From assembly GCA_039105265.1 (NCBI GenBank), contig JAPFFF010000011.1, forward strand, positions 4,898,001 through 4,962,000: a stretch of 64,000 nucleotides of DNA. The letters run 5' to 3'. Each line of letters begins with the position of its first letter. The first letter of the stretch is position 1. Under the pieces are notes generated by a model, which ran no database searches, had not been told where the DNA came from, and saw only the letters and a list, made by a program, of their open reading frames with translations. This document shows positions 48,292 to 57,199 of the stretch, piece after piece. The translations under genes were made by a program, and so were the position numbers. Origin of the DNA: Tritrichomonas musculus. Lineage: Eukaryota > Parabasalia > Tritrichomonadida > Tritrichomonadidae.

Positions 48292-48508
48292 ACAATTCAT
48301 TTAATTCATTCTCAAGCTGATGAACTTTATTTTTGAGGCTGTTGATGTCTTCAATAAGAGATTCACGAACGGCGAGACCGTCAGAGCCTAACATTCCCGA
48401 TTTGATATTGTTGAGACATTGTTTGTAATCATAACACTTTTCTTTCAATCCTCGTTTGATACGTTTTAATTCTGGTATTTCTTTCTTGTATTCTGTTAGT
48501 TCACTCAT
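48281..48508 (-). CDS. Conserved small coiled-coil protein (75 aa), element E
   Basis: It is nearly the same as the 77-residue protein at 61774-62007: EYKKEIPELKRIK, LKEKCY, LNNIK, GMLGS, GLAVRESLIEDINSLK and LENEL are all kept. Such conservation between two otherwise diverged elements shows strong selection. It is a predicted coiled coil with a conserved central GLAVRES loop. It probably serves as an oligomeric assembly or scaffold factor, but no function is established. Confidence 0.7.
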   Translation of the reverse strand: MSELTEYKKEIPELKRIKRGLKEKCYDYKQCLNNIKSGMLGSDGLAVRESLIEDINSLKNKVHQLENELNELSNK

Positions 48509-48522
48509 TTAATAACAATTAA

Positions 48523-48756
48523 ATGTCTGTTATTAATCAAATGAGAACCTTTCATGATGATAAACACAAAAACTATTTTGATAGATTACAGTTAACGATG
48601 CAAAAGAATAGAACAAAAATAAACTCAGCTCCTACAGTGAAATGTTATAATGAAAAAGGTAATGTATTTCATGAACCACAGCCAAAAACGACTAAATCAT
48701 TAAATCATCATGATTCACTTAATCATTCGGTGGTTGTCAGGAGCAACAACATTTAA
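48523..48756 (+). CDS. Conserved small basic protein with HxSLNH end (77 aa), element E
   Basis: The counterpart is the 75-residue product at 61512-61739. Shared features are a YF pair, an M-x-x-x-R block, a K-x-Y-x-x-KG segment, H-x-P, and an H-(D)-S-L-N-H-x-V-V end. Several conserved histidines could bind metal. It lies back to back with the coiled-coil gene, 14 bp apart, and its 3' end overlaps the 176-residue gene by 42 bp. Confidence 0.6.
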   Translation: MSVINQMRTFHDDKHKNYFDRLQLTMQKNRTKINSAPTVKCYNEKGNVFHEPQPKTTKSLNHHDSLNHSVVVRSNNI

Positions 48757-49245
48757 AAAGTATTCATTAATGACTTTTGATTGCTGATCAACAACATTTG
48801 AAAGCTTATTTATATGTTCTTCAAGTATTTTATTTTTATCGATGAGCTGTTTAATGATGATATCAACGTGAATCAACTTACTGTCAAACAAATCGCGAAG
48901 TTCATCAGTTTTGGAAGATATCGCATCAACTGTTTCTCTCAGAATAATAATATCAGCGGTGATATTGTCATTCTCAAGTGTTTTAGTGATTGTATTCCCG
49001 ACTTTCTTCAAATAAATGTCTCCTGAACATCGTTTTCCGTCTTTGCAATTACGTTTAGTTATTTTGTATTCATTTCCGTCATTAGTGATGATTTTATAAA
49101 TCTTGTTCAAATAGTTTGTCGTTTGTGATTTCATTTGATCAATATTCTTTTGATAGAACAAATTGAACTCTTCAACTGATTTAAACACTTTTGATTCATT
49201 TATGTTTTCGTTTATTACTTTAAGTTCATTAATGTTTTCATTCAT
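48715..49245 (-). CDS. Conserved protein with basic core and C-terminal coiled coil (176 aa), element E
   Basis: It shares with the product at 61054-61515 the block SVEEF(N/D)LFYQK followed by TTNYLNK(I/T)YKIIT and Y(K/R)ITKR plus KDG. A long helical segment that is probably a trimeric or dimeric coiled coil follows. The basic core may contact nucleic acid. The architecture could suit a fibre stalk, a core protein or a regulator. I do not recognise the family. Confidence 0.6.
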   Translation of the reverse strand: MNENINELKVINENINESKVFKSVEEFNLFYQKNIDQMKSQTTNYLNKIYKIITNDGNEYKITKRNCKDGKRCSGDIYLKKVGNTITKTLENDNITADIIILRETVDAISSKTDELRDLFDSKLIHVDIIIKQLIDKNKILEEHINKLSNVVDQQSKVINEYFLNVVAPDNHRMIK

Positions 49246-49277
49246 TTGAGTTTATGATAAAACGTTTATAGATATCA

Positions 49278-49529
49278 TTAAACTTTATCTAATATTGACT
49301 TTCCGACCGTTCCAACTCGACCTACCGTACTTAAACCTGTATCAATAGTGTCAATAACTTGACCGACGCCTGGAATGAATTTCGTTATCGGTTTAACTTT
49401 ATCGATAATCTGTTTTCCGACATCAACGACTTTAGGGATGTTATCAACAATCTTTGTTGCTACGTCTTTGATTTTGTTTCCGAACTTCTTGAAACCGTTC
49501 TTTATCTTATTGAATATGCCTATACCCAT
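49278..49529 (-). CDS. Amphipathic membrane-active peptide candidate (83 aa), element E
   Basis: The sequence opens MGIGIFNKIKNGFKKFGNKI, a basic amphipathic helix that recalls lytic peptides such as magainin. A second helix follows, then a Gly-rich segment (FIPGVGQVIDTIDTGLSTVG) and KSILDKV. The 83-residue protein at 60752 in element H is closely similar. In adenoviruses the internal protein VI uses an amphipathic helix to breach the endosome, and a like role is inferred here. It is adjacent and divergent to the capsid gene in both elements. Confidence 0.6.
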   Translation of the reverse strand: MGIGIFNKIKNGFKKFGNKIKDVATKIVDNIPKVVDVGKQIIDKVKPITKFIPGVGQVIDTIDTGLSTVGRVGTVGKSILDKV

Positions 49530-49582
49530 TTTAAAGAGTAAATAAAAGAGATAATATATTGATTCTTTTTATTAAATCATAA

Positions 49583-51403
49583 ATGTTGTATCGTAATGAG
49601 AGATCACATAACCATCAAATCGAAACAGGAAATGTATTGCATGCATTTGAAGAGATGCGTCATATGATTAACGTTAATGACGGAACACGTTCATTTTCAT
49701 TCAGAACTGTTGACTGTCATGATCAGCCCGCACCGTTTACAGCCGGTCAATACTCACAAATCAGTTTAACTCATCCTGATCATTTCATAAGTGATGTTGA
49801 CAAAGGATTTCTAACATTTCATGTCAAACTAGATTTACAGTTGAATACCGATCTTGATAAATTGCGAACCATTGAAGACCCTCAACACTTCTACAAACTG
49901 TTTGTCGGCTTCAAATCATCAAATCAGTTGTTCGATCGTTTAGAGATTCTACATAATAATGTCAATGTCGGATATCAACAGAATGAATGTGTTCGTGAAG
50001 GTTTCTTATATTCTGCACTTAAACCAGAAACAGAAAAGAAAAGACGTAGATTCGTTCATTCTTTATGGGAAAATGTAAGTCAATATTCACAAACAATGGC
50101 AGGAACGTATGTAAATCTGATGAATTTCAAAGAGAACGGAAGAGCACAAGTTGAATTTGATTTAAACCTTCCGTTTGATGACTTACTAGCATTACAGGCA
50201 TTTGATCTGTTCCCTAACGGAATCATCGGTGATTTATCAATTCGTTTTCAAGTCAGCCCCGCAGGTCTTGTTTGGGCTGTTATTGATCCTTATGTAGTTG
50301 CTGAAACAAAAGCATTTCTCGAAGATGATGAATCTGTTTCTGCTGAATCATTAGATAAACTTCGTGATTTAAAGGTTCGCGGTAAACTTAAACGTCAATT
50401 CACACAAATCGGTAATGAAGCAACCATTCCTTCCGTGTTTGATCAAACACTTACAATCAAATATCAAAGAATACATGCAGGTAATCCTGTTGAGGAAGAT
50501 GAAACACCAAAAGAAGTTGTATTTCATTACACAACTGATGATTATGAGAAGTTTCATGTGAAAGAGTCTGATGTTAATAAAGGATCGTTTGCAGAAATGA
50601 TTGCATCGGCAAATCCCGATGCTCCGTTAGCTCCTGGCGATGTTGTTAAAATCTTAGAAACAAAACATAAAGACATTGAATATTCAAACGGTGTTGCAAC
50701 ATTGACCTGCAATCAAATGACAATCACTCTTTGCAAATCAAACATGCAGGGCTACGGTGTTTGTGAAGCAACACGTCAAGGAATTGAAAACATTTTACGT
50801 GAAGGTTTAATCATTCCTTCACAGAAGGTTGATTATCATGCATTTCCGATTGCTGCCGCCGCAAACGGAATCAAATCAACATTGAACATACCTTTGATTA
50901 ACGTTACAACAATGTCGGTTCTGTTTCCAAAGCATCATAATGATTTGACTGTATTTGAAAACCCTGTTTATCAAAACTGTTATTTGAACATAGGCGGTAA
51001 GAACTTCCCTGACGAGAACGTAGATACCATCGGTGCAAGATTCTTTGAAAATCAATTGACTGCAGGTGATTTAGACGCAATTACACTTCAATGTACAAAG
51101 GAATTTGAAGATTCATTTACTATGCCAAAGAACGACTCACGAGGTAATCGATACAAAAACACTTTGTCGGATGCAACATCATTTGTATTCAATATTCAAA
51201 CTGAAAGATCATCTGCAGGTTATTGTTATGATGGTTTAGACGGAGGTTTTGGTAATGTTCAAATTCAAATCAACGGTCAACCAATTCACACAGGTGTGAA
51301 CGATACATATTATAATGTAAATGAAGAAGGTACAGTTCATCCACCCCCTGTCAGTTATGTTTGTGCCGTGATACATACTTTAAATTATCTCTCGAAGGTT
51401 TAG
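49583..51403 (+). CDS. Major capsid protein (double jelly roll), element E
   Basis: This 606-residue protein is closely related to the capsid gene of H (shared SFSFRTVDCHDQPAPF, NRYKNTLSDATSFVF, and the block after SNMQGYGVCEA). Both halves are beta-rich, as expected for two jelly rolls, and the size fits Polinton major capsid proteins. It is unlike the element A capsid candidate at the primary level. The gene is divergent from the amphipathic peptide gene. The start is preceded by TTCTTTTTATTAAATC. Confidence 0.75.
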   Translation: MLYRNERSHNHQIETGNVLHAFEEMRHMINVNDGTRSFSFRTVDCHDQPAPFTAGQYSQISLTHPDHFISDVDKGFLTFHVKLDLQLNTDLDKLRTIEDPQHFYKLFVGFKSSNQLFDRLEILHNNVNVGYQQNECVREGFLYSALKPETEKKRRRFVHSLWENVSQYSQTMAGTYVNLMNFKENGRAQVEFDLNLPFDDLLALQAFDLFPNGIIGDLSIRFQVSPAGLVWAVIDPYVVAETKAFLEDDESVSAESLDKLRDLKVRGKLKRQFTQIGNEATIPSVFDQTLTIKYQRIHAGNPVEEDETPKEVVFHYTTDDYEKFHVKESDVNKGSFAEMIASANPDAPLAPGDVVKILETKHKDIEYSNGVATLTCNQMTITLCKSNMQGYGVCEATRQGIENILREGLIIPSQKVDYHAFPIAAAANGIKSTLNIPLINVTTMSVLFPKHHNDLTVFENPVYQNCYLNIGGKNFPDENVDTIGARFFENQLTAGDLDAITLQCTKEFEDSFTMPKNDSRGNRYKNTLSDATSFVFNIQTERSSAGYCYDGLDGGFGNVQIQINGQPIHTGVNDTYYNVNEEGTVHPPPVSYVCAVIHTLNYLSKV

Positions 51404-51553
51404 AATACGTTGATGATGAAACGCCAAAAGGTTCGCAAGCTAATGAATAAATAAACTGATTTCAATTGAAGGTTAAAATTAGCCCTTTTTATATCCCTTT
51501 TCATTTTTGTGATTCTTTGACTGTTTCCGTTCACGGGGCGGCATTTGAAGGCT

Positions 51554-51562
51554 TTATTTTTG
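51554..51562 (+). promoter_or_regulatory. TTATTTTTG start-proximal motif of the E integrase
   Basis: TTATTTTTG lies 8 bases before the ATG at 51571 and equals the motif found before several element H genes. It supports 51571 as the start rather than any codon further upstream in the same frame. Confidence 0.45.
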
Positions 51563-51570
51563 CGATCAAA

Positions 51571-52686
51571 ATGAATGAATACATCGAAGACATAGCGAGT
51601 GCACGCAGCTACAAAGAATCAATTAATTATCCTTTCAAATCTAAATACAAGTACATCAAAGACACAAACATTAAAACTGAGCCCTATATTAAGGATTTCC
51701 GATTGAAAACAGTAAAGAAACTATCAAAACCTGACTTCTCATTTGAGCCTCATTGTTGGGAAATGGATATAATGTTTGCATTAAACAAAGCTTATCTCGT
51801 CCTAATCAATGTAAACACGAAATACTTAATTGTTGAACCGATTGCGGACAGAACTGAGTTAACTATAATCAAAATAATTGATAAACTAGTCAATAAAAGG
51901 AATATCAGAATCGAAACAATTAAATGTGATGGTGAACAGGCTTTTATATCAAATGCATTCAAAAGTTATTGCAACGGAGACGAAAGATACCAATCAAACA
52001 AACCGTCAATTAAATTCAAAGCCCCAAACAAAATAAAGTTAATCATTGATGATTCACCTTTCACGAATGCACATAAATGTGTTGATGCAGTAATCAGAAC
52101 TTTACGAAACGCCTTCGGTCAATCACAACAACGAATGACAAATAATGTATTGATACAACAAACGGTTAAATGGTACAATAACACACCTCATTCATCTCTT
52201 CGTTTATTGAATCCTTTATACACATCATTTGATGAAGAAACTGATGAATACCTTGACAAACGGCAATCAAAATACATTTATCTAACACCTCAACAGATGC
52301 AAGACGACCGCGACTTTGAATGGCAGTACATAAGAGCCAAATCAATGCAATTGAAAGAGATTCAACAAAAACAACGATTTAAAGGTCTTCTGTCATATAA
52401 ACCCAAAAATATAATACTCATTCACACCGATTACGCGAAAACAGAAAAGAAACATGAAAAGCGAAGAAGAGTATTTAATGAACTCGCTGAATTCATTTGT
52501 TATGAGTCCGGAAACGTTAAATGTAAACTATTAAATCCTTTGCGTCAAACTAACAAAACACTGAAGAACAAAACAATAATAACAGTTCCAATCATGTACA
52601 CAAAATATGTTTGTTCATCAATAGATGCTTTGAATGATGATTATAAAATATTCTTTTTGACTTATAAAACGCAAAATGAAAGCTAA
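51571..52686 (+). CDS. Retroviral-type (rve) integrase, element E
   Basis: With the start at 51571 the protein has 371 residues. Core motifs are KPDFSFEPHCWEMDIMF, ETIKCDGEQAF, the helix VDAVIRTLRNAFG and WYNNTPHSSLRLLNP, as in transposon and Maverick integrases. It is closely related to the integrase of element H and distant from that of A. GC-rich DNA with GCGAGTGCACGC sits in the codons for residues 9-14. The 3' end overlaps the next gene by 11 bp, an arrangement similar to element H, where the spacing is 3 bp. Confidence 0.85.
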   Translation: MNEYIEDIASARSYKESINYPFKSKYKYIKDTNIKTEPYIKDFRLKTVKKLSKPDFSFEPHCWEMDIMFALNKAYLVLINVNTKYLIVEPIADRTELTIIKIIDKLVNKRNIRIETIKCDGEQAFISNAFKSYCNGDERYQSNKPSIKFKAPNKIKLIIDDSPFTNAHKCVDAVIRTLRNAFGQSQQRMTNNVLIQQTVKWYNNTPHSSLRLLNPLYTSFDEETDEYLDKRQSKYIYLTPQQMQDDRDFEWQYIRAKSMQLKEIQQKQRFKGLLSYKPKNIILIHTDYAKTEKKHEKRRRVFNELAEFICYESGNVKCKLLNPLRQTNKTLKNKTIITVPIMYTKYVCSSIDALNDDYKIFFLTYKTQNES

Positions 52687-53056
52687 ACAATCACAAGCAA
52701 AGCTTGGGTCAACGAAGTTGGCAATCACAAAACGATACTATCACACACAAACAAAAGATTTTAATCTTCCTGATGATTTCATTTATAGTCGCAACAAGAA
52801 GTATATTGTTGCCCAGTATTGCGGGGCTGTTGTCAATCAACATATTGTCGGTGATTTGATGGTTCATTCAGATATAGTTGAATTCATGCCTTTCTGTGAC
52901 CATTTCATAATGCTTGCTAACAGAAGACAAACCAAATATCGTAAATATGAGTGTCTGAACAACACAAAAAAAGAATATCATTTATGGTTTACAGATATGA
53001 AAGGAAACGTTATTGAACCTGAATCATTTATATTCAGTTGTTTATTAATTTATTGA
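52676..53056 (+). CDS. Conserved integrase-linked protein with TQT motif (126 aa), element E
   Basis: It is very close to the 110-residue product at 63345: HTQT, DFIYSRNKKYIV, GDLMVHSDIVEF, CDHFIMLANRRQTKYRKYE and SCLLIY are shared. The N-terminal extension here is encoded by GC-rich hairpin DNA that is absent from the H copy. The HTQTKDF motif fits an LC8-binding site. The core is a compact alpha-beta domain, and its fixed position after the integrase suggests a partner role. No family is recognised. Confidence 0.7.
   Translation: MKAKQSQAKLGSTKLAITKRYYHTQTKDFNLPDDFIYSRNKKYIVAQYCGAVVNQHIVGDLMVHSDIVEFMPFCDHFIMLANRRQTKYRKYECLNNTKKEYHLWFTDMKGNVIEPESFIFSCLLIY
52694..52720 (+). other. Double hairpin insert at the start of the integrase-linked gene
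   Basis: CAAGC-AAA-GCTTG (52694-52706) is followed by CAAC-GAA-GTTG (52710-52720). The homologous gene in element H lacks this segment, so the difference maps to the hairpin block. The second hairpin resembles those at 56221-56233 and 63705-63717. Confidence 0.65.
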
Positions 53057-53069
53057 AGTATCAAAGAAT

Positions 53070-54074
53070 ATGTTTAATAATCTCGGTAATTTGTTTAAAA
53101 CAAAGGAACAAATCGAGAGAGAAGAACGAGAGAAAGCGATACGTATACAAAGACAGAAAGTCCGTGAACGGGCACGTGATATAAGAAATAAAGCATATGA
53201 AGTACAACATATTGGAAATGCAAATGCACAATTATATCAAACACAAGCTAATGTATTGAGGACTCAATTACCGCCGAGAACTAATTTACTGGATTACCAA
53301 AGACAAACAAATAATTTGGTATTAAATGAACAACAGGAACATAATGATTTTCGTTTGAAAAGAAAGCTGCAAGATTATCAATACATTAATCGAAATCAAC
53401 ATATTGATGATGTTCAAGAGGAATACCAGAAGACGAAACAAACGTGTTTCGGAAATCAACCACCGCCACAAATGAATCAATTTAATCAAACACCACCACC
53501 GCCACCACAAATGAATCAATTTAATCAACCGCCACAGACATCAACATACTCAATACCTGTTATCAATTCACCTCCACAAACACCAAAAATAAATAAACAT
53601 ATTCAATTTGCTGACGCGACTACATCACCGTATCTGAAGGATTTCGGGACATCTCCCTACAAATCACCCCCACAAACAAATAAGTTTGCTAATGCTGCAA
53701 CATCTCCTTTCAAATCACCACAAAATGAAGAAGTATCATTTGCAAATGCGAAAGTTTATCATGTATCTTCTTCATCTGACGACGATAATGATAACCCGCC
53801 AATAAAGTACGGATGGATTGCTTTCAGTGATGATGAATCACCTCAACCGTATTCAATAAGAAAAACATTTTCATCTTCATCTGATTCATTACCTTCTGAT
53901 TCATCTTCCGATACATTCCCTAACGGATCACCAAAAAATAAAAAACAAAGTGATTCCAAGGGTAAACACAGTAAAAAACAAACGAATTCACAACCGTTTC
54001 CAATACATAATGATTCTTTAAATACTGCGGGCAGTGACTCAACGAGAAGGAGGAGAAGAAGAAGACCGTCATAA
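53070..54074 (+). CDS. Coiled-coil and proline/glutamine-rich protein (334 aa)
   Basis: The N-terminal third is a charged coiled coil (KEQIEREEREKAIRIQRQKV). The middle has repeats of PPPPQMNQFNQ, the next part has several FANAxTSPFKSP-like units, and the tail is Ser-rich and ends in a run of seven arginines before PS. It is a probable tegument- or core-like disordered protein with a DNA-binding tail. A perfect ACTGC-GG-GCAGT hairpin is embedded near the 3' end (54024-54035). No family is recognised. Confidence 0.55.
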   Translation: MFNNLGNLFKTKEQIEREEREKAIRIQRQKVRERARDIRNKAYEVQHIGNANAQLYQTQANVLRTQLPPRTNLLDYQRQTNNLVLNEQQEHNDFRLKRKLQDYQYINRNQHIDDVQEEYQKTKQTCFGNQPPPQMNQFNQTPPPPPQMNQFNQPPQTSTYSIPVINSPPQTPKINKHIQFADATTSPYLKDFGTSPYKSPPQTNKFANAATSPFKSPQNEEVSFANAKVYHVSSSSDDDNDNPPIKYGWIAFSDDESPQPYSIRKTFSSSSDSLPSDSSSDTFPNGSPKNKKQSDSKGKHSKKQTNSQPFPIHNDSLNTAGSDSTRRRRRRRPS

Positions 54075-54143
54075 AAATAAAATCATCATTTTGCAAAAGA
54101 GGTTCAAGGTAGCTTCATCAAATAATCATTAATTTATTTTTGT

Positions 54144-54953
54144 TTATTCAGGTACTTTGATATCATATCCTTCTGCTGCTGATAGTCTCTCAATCTTTTG
54201 TTTAGACATTTGAATCTTATATTCAATATATCCGCAACCCTTACCGTAAACTGTATCAATCCAGACGGCGATATTATTATTTGAAACCTCCTTTAACGTT
54301 TGAATATCTGTCGGGCTAGCAACATTGATGTAAGCTATTGTTTCATTAACATCAGTACCTGCGGGTGCAACTTTCTGAATTAAGTAATTAATGTTTTCGA
54401 TAATGGTCTTAAACTCAGGATTCCAGTTATTAATATCTCTAGACCATTTACCGGTTTCGAAGACGATTGTCTTTTTAGATTTGTTTATGAAATCTTGTAT
54501 GAGAGCAATACATTTCTTGTTATAATCAGATTTTTGTGTTTTCCTGTAATTCATCCATTCAACGTAATTCATCGGCTTCAAATTATGTTCTGTTTCAATT
54601 GCTTTCTTAACGGGATTATCAAAGTGATATACAAATAATGCATTTGATATAGTAAGATAATTAACAACTTTTGATAACGGATGTATTTCACTGAATATCT
54701 CCCAATAAACCTTCCATATCTTAGAAAAGAGACTACTCCAGAATGAATTTGGTGATGCTCTGGTGCTGACTCTTGGTTTTCCTAATCTCAAATCAGAATA
54801 GTATTGAATGTACGGAGCGAGTCGTGTTTTGCTTGAGTCTTGAAGAATATATTTACCTGTATTCCAATCAATTTTGTCTTTGCTTTTCTCAAACATTTCA
54901 TCAAGCCAGACATTAAATGGTAATTTCTTTCGTTCTTCTGGTGTAGTAACCAT
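54144..54953 (-). CDS. Unknown 269-residue protein
   Basis: The start at 54953 (MVTTPEERKKLPF) is chosen because the longer frame runs into the miniature element at 54970. The protein is helical in its first half (WLDEMFEKSKDKIDW, WSSLFSKIWKVYWEIF) and has a mixed alpha-beta second half with VFETGKWSRDINNW and DTVYGKGCGYIEY. I recognise no family. The terminus of a miniature element lies 16 bp upstream of the start, so its control region has been disturbed. Confidence 0.5.
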   Translation of the reverse strand: MVTTPEERKKLPFNVWLDEMFEKSKDKIDWNTGKYILQDSSKTRLAPYIQYYSDLRLGKPRVSTRASPNSFWSSLFSKIWKVYWEIFSEIHPLSKVVNYLTISNALFVYHFDNPVKKAIETEHNLKPMNYVEWMNYRKTQKSDYNKKCIALIQDFINKSKKTIVFETGKWSRDINNWNPEFKTIIENINYLIQKVAPAGTDVNETIAYINVASPTDIQTLKEVSNNNIAVWIDTVYGKGCGYIEYKIQMSKQKIERLSAAEGYDIKVPE

Positions 54954-54969
54954 TGTTTTCCAAACCTTA

Positions 54970-55199
54970 GTAGTGATGATAGTTCCGCATGGGGACCAGA
55001 TAAATTTCAAATATAACAGCCACATCTAGCCTAATTTTGATATTCACATAACCATTTAAAATTAAGCTCCAGACCTTGAATTTTTGCTGAAATGTCATAG
55101 TCCAAATCAAAGGAATCTATGGTCTTTTAAAGGAAATTGCATGTGCCAGGTATTCCCTCCATATCCCCAATATCCCCATGCGGAACTATCATCACTACT
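54970..55199. mobile_element. Miniature element with Maverick-type termini (230 bp)
   Basis: The two ends are a perfect 27-bp inverted repeat, beginning AGTAGTGATGATAGTTCCGC at 54970 and mirrored at 55173-55199. The tip is similar to that of elements D and H (AGTAGTGATGAGTGTTCCGG). The 176-bp interior has no gene. It looks like a non-autonomous derivative that could be mobilised by a Maverick integrase. No clear target duplication is visible. Confidence 0.75.
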
Positions 55200-55596
55200 A
55201 TCCTGAAGGGTCTCTCCTAAGGATCTCTCCTACTACTAATAGATTCCTCCTACTACTAGTATCAAATTGGTAACGGGGTATCCAAAAGGGGCCTCTCAAA
55301 ATCCATTTTAGGTAAATCCTTTTCGGCTTCACCTCAAGATAAATGCTTACGCATATCCATAAATTGACAATCCCAAAAATAATGCAATTCTCGAATCTAT
55401 CCTGAAGGGTCTCTCCTAAGGATCTCTCATACTACTACTAGATTCCTCCTACTACTAGTATCAAATTGGTAACGGGGTATCCAAAAGGGGCCTCTCAAAA
55501 TCCATTTTAGGTAAATCCTTTTCGGCTTCACCTCAAGATAAATGCTTACGCATATCCATAAATTGACAATCCCAAAAATAATGCAATTCTCGAATC
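55200..55596 (+). repeat. 199-bp tandem duplication upstream of the 384-residue gene
   Basis: Two copies starting ATCCTGAAGGGTCTCTCC lie at 55200-55398 and 55399-55596 with very few differences. Each contains short TACTACTA runs. The second copy forms the upstream region of the next gene, so the control region is effectively doubled. The close match suggests a recent event. No gene lies inside it. Confidence 0.92.
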
Positions 55597-55622
55597 AATT
55601 TAATTTTTTATCTGGTTTGAAA

Positions 55623-56777
55623 ATGAGTATTGTCCCAACTAACACCCAAATAGTTTCATATGAAGGTTCTTTCTGTAAGGAATTGGAGATTCGCATGAAC
55701 AAAATATTGAATAAATCCCAACGTGATCATAATCGCGAGTCAGCTATCAAGTGCTATATACATAAGGAGCTCTCGCTTGATGAGTACGATGAGTGGATCC
55801 AAGATATGAATACCAAAATTGATAGTTATACAAACATTGAATCTCCTGAGCGAGCACTGCTAATGAAGGAGTTATCATATATCAACCGAGATCGCGAACG
55901 TCTAATGAAATTTCAAGATGAGCTCGATAAGAAACGCAAAACTTTGATTTACAGTTATACGCACCCCCTTGACTATGCTATTGACATCATCACAAAGGAT
56001 ATCAATATGTTCAACCAGAATTTGCTCAGTTGCATATTCGAATCGTTTGTCAATAAGGTCAAATCCTTATGTCCCAAGGACAAATCATATGAGGGTACCA
56101 TTAAATCGGTGTACTATGATAGAACCTCTACCAAGGTCATAAACCTATTCGATTCATTAACACAGAGATTGATATCTAGCTTCACTAAGCTACTCACTGG
56201 AGTTGGAACGCTTGCGCTCAGCAACGAAGTTGCAACGAATGAGTACTTCGCAAATGATATACATAAATATGATTCCCTCGTGAAATTGCGTGAGGAAATC
56301 AGTAATGCTTGTTATAATCTATACCTTGGAACAATCATTGATGCAATCGATAATAAACTTGATCAATATCCCCCAACTGAAATGTCATCTAGTGAACTCG
56401 TTATTGGATACTCTAGAGTACTCATGAAGAATCTCAATGAATATATCTTACACGATTTATCCAAAATCATCGATAAGGAAATCAAGGATTGCATTACAAA
56501 AATATGTGAAAATGAGCTCTTAAATTATATCCACATTAAGGAACCAGAGATGGCTGAGAAATCCAAACATAGTTTGACTGAGGAATCTGCCAAGGAATCT
56601 GCCAAGGAATCAAATGCCGAACCCCAGCATACACCCATTATAGCTGAAGTATGTGAAATTGCTCAGGAGAAGACCTTGGACAATTTCATTAAGGGTCTCC
56701 CAAATGATAAGATATGTATAGTAGAATTGACTCAAAAATATAATGCGTACTTCGACACTAATATAACCCCTCAGTAG
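55623..56777 (+). CDS. Unknown 384-residue helical protein
   Basis: The start at 55623 follows TTTTTTATCTGGTTTGAAAATG, the usual motif. The product is mostly helical (MSIVPTNTQIVSYEGSF; DRERLMKFQDELDKKRKTL) with a C-terminal EESAKESAKES linker. GCAAC-GAA-GTTGC hairpin DNA encodes part of LALSNEVATNEYF. No family is recognised. The stop codon lies inside the terminal repeat of element H, so the natural C-terminus is probably not what is read here. It may belong to an older element. Confidence 0.5.
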   Translation: MSIVPTNTQIVSYEGSFCKELEIRMNKILNKSQRDHNRESAIKCYIHKELSLDEYDEWIQDMNTKIDSYTNIESPERALLMKELSYINRDRERLMKFQDELDKKRKTLIYSYTHPLDYAIDIITKDINMFNQNLLSCIFESFVNKVKSLCPKDKSYEGTIKSVYYDRTSTKVINLFDSLTQRLISSFTKLLTGVGTLALSNEVATNEYFANDIHKYDSLVKLREEISNACYNLYLGTIIDAIDNKLDQYPPTEMSSSELVIGYSRVLMKNLNEYILHDLSKIIDKEIKDCITKICENELLNYIHIKEPEMAEKSKHSLTEESAKESAKESNAEPQHTPIIAEVCEIAQEKTLDNFIKGLPNDKICIVELTQKYNAYFDTNITPQ

Positions 56778-57110
56778 TGATGAGTGTTCCGGATGACAAC
56801 CAGATAGAAATTCATTTATGACCGACACCACTGCCCTAATTTAGAAGGTCATCTTACTATTTTTGAATTAACCCTAACTGATACTCATAACTAGGAATAA
56901 GTGGTCAGCATCATAGGACCACATTGATGTTCACTTATGATCATTTATGACCGCCACTATTGCCCTAATTTAGAAGGCCATCTAACTATTTTTGAATTGA
57001 CACTAATCGTGATACTAACTGATACTCATAACTAGGAATAAGTGGTCAGTATCATGGGGTTATATAGATGTTCACTTATGACTGCCACTATTGCCCTAGT
57101 TTTGAAGGCC
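56773..57110 (+). repeat. Terminal repeat of element H with internal tandem units
   Basis: After the tip, a block of about 130 bp (ATGACCG, then CACTGCCCTAATTTAGAAGG, then CTATTTTTGAATT, ACTCATAACTAGGAATAAGTG and GATGTTCAC) is repeated. Copies start near 56818 and 56947, with a partial third near 57078. The terminal repeat of element D carries a single related block. The spacer from here to 57199 contains no gene and ends in TTTTTTTATCACC. Confidence 0.75.
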
Positions 57111-57199
57111 CCTATCTATTTTTGCATTTATGCATTCGCATTGACCCCAAAAATAAACCTATTTTTAAATTTGAATATTGATTTTTTTATCACCACCAA

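Larger units (their letters stand above)
47852..54969. mobile_element. Maverick element E, partial
   Basis: The left edge is placed where the polymerase relic stops and AGTAAGGGGGACC begins, which fits the AG start of other element ends. Inside are five small genes, a major capsid gene, integrase, a conserved 126-residue gene, a coiled-coil/proline-rich gene and an unknown minus-strand gene. No polB, ATPase or protease is present. The right limit is set by the miniature element at 54970, and no right terminal repeat is seen. It is a partial copy. The 234 bases before the first gene show no coding. Confidence 0.6.

Noticed and set aside
55200-56772. A host gene island between elements
   Set aside because: The 384-residue gene has the same start motif and a hairpin module like the element genes, and nothing in it points to a known host family. 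I left its origin open.
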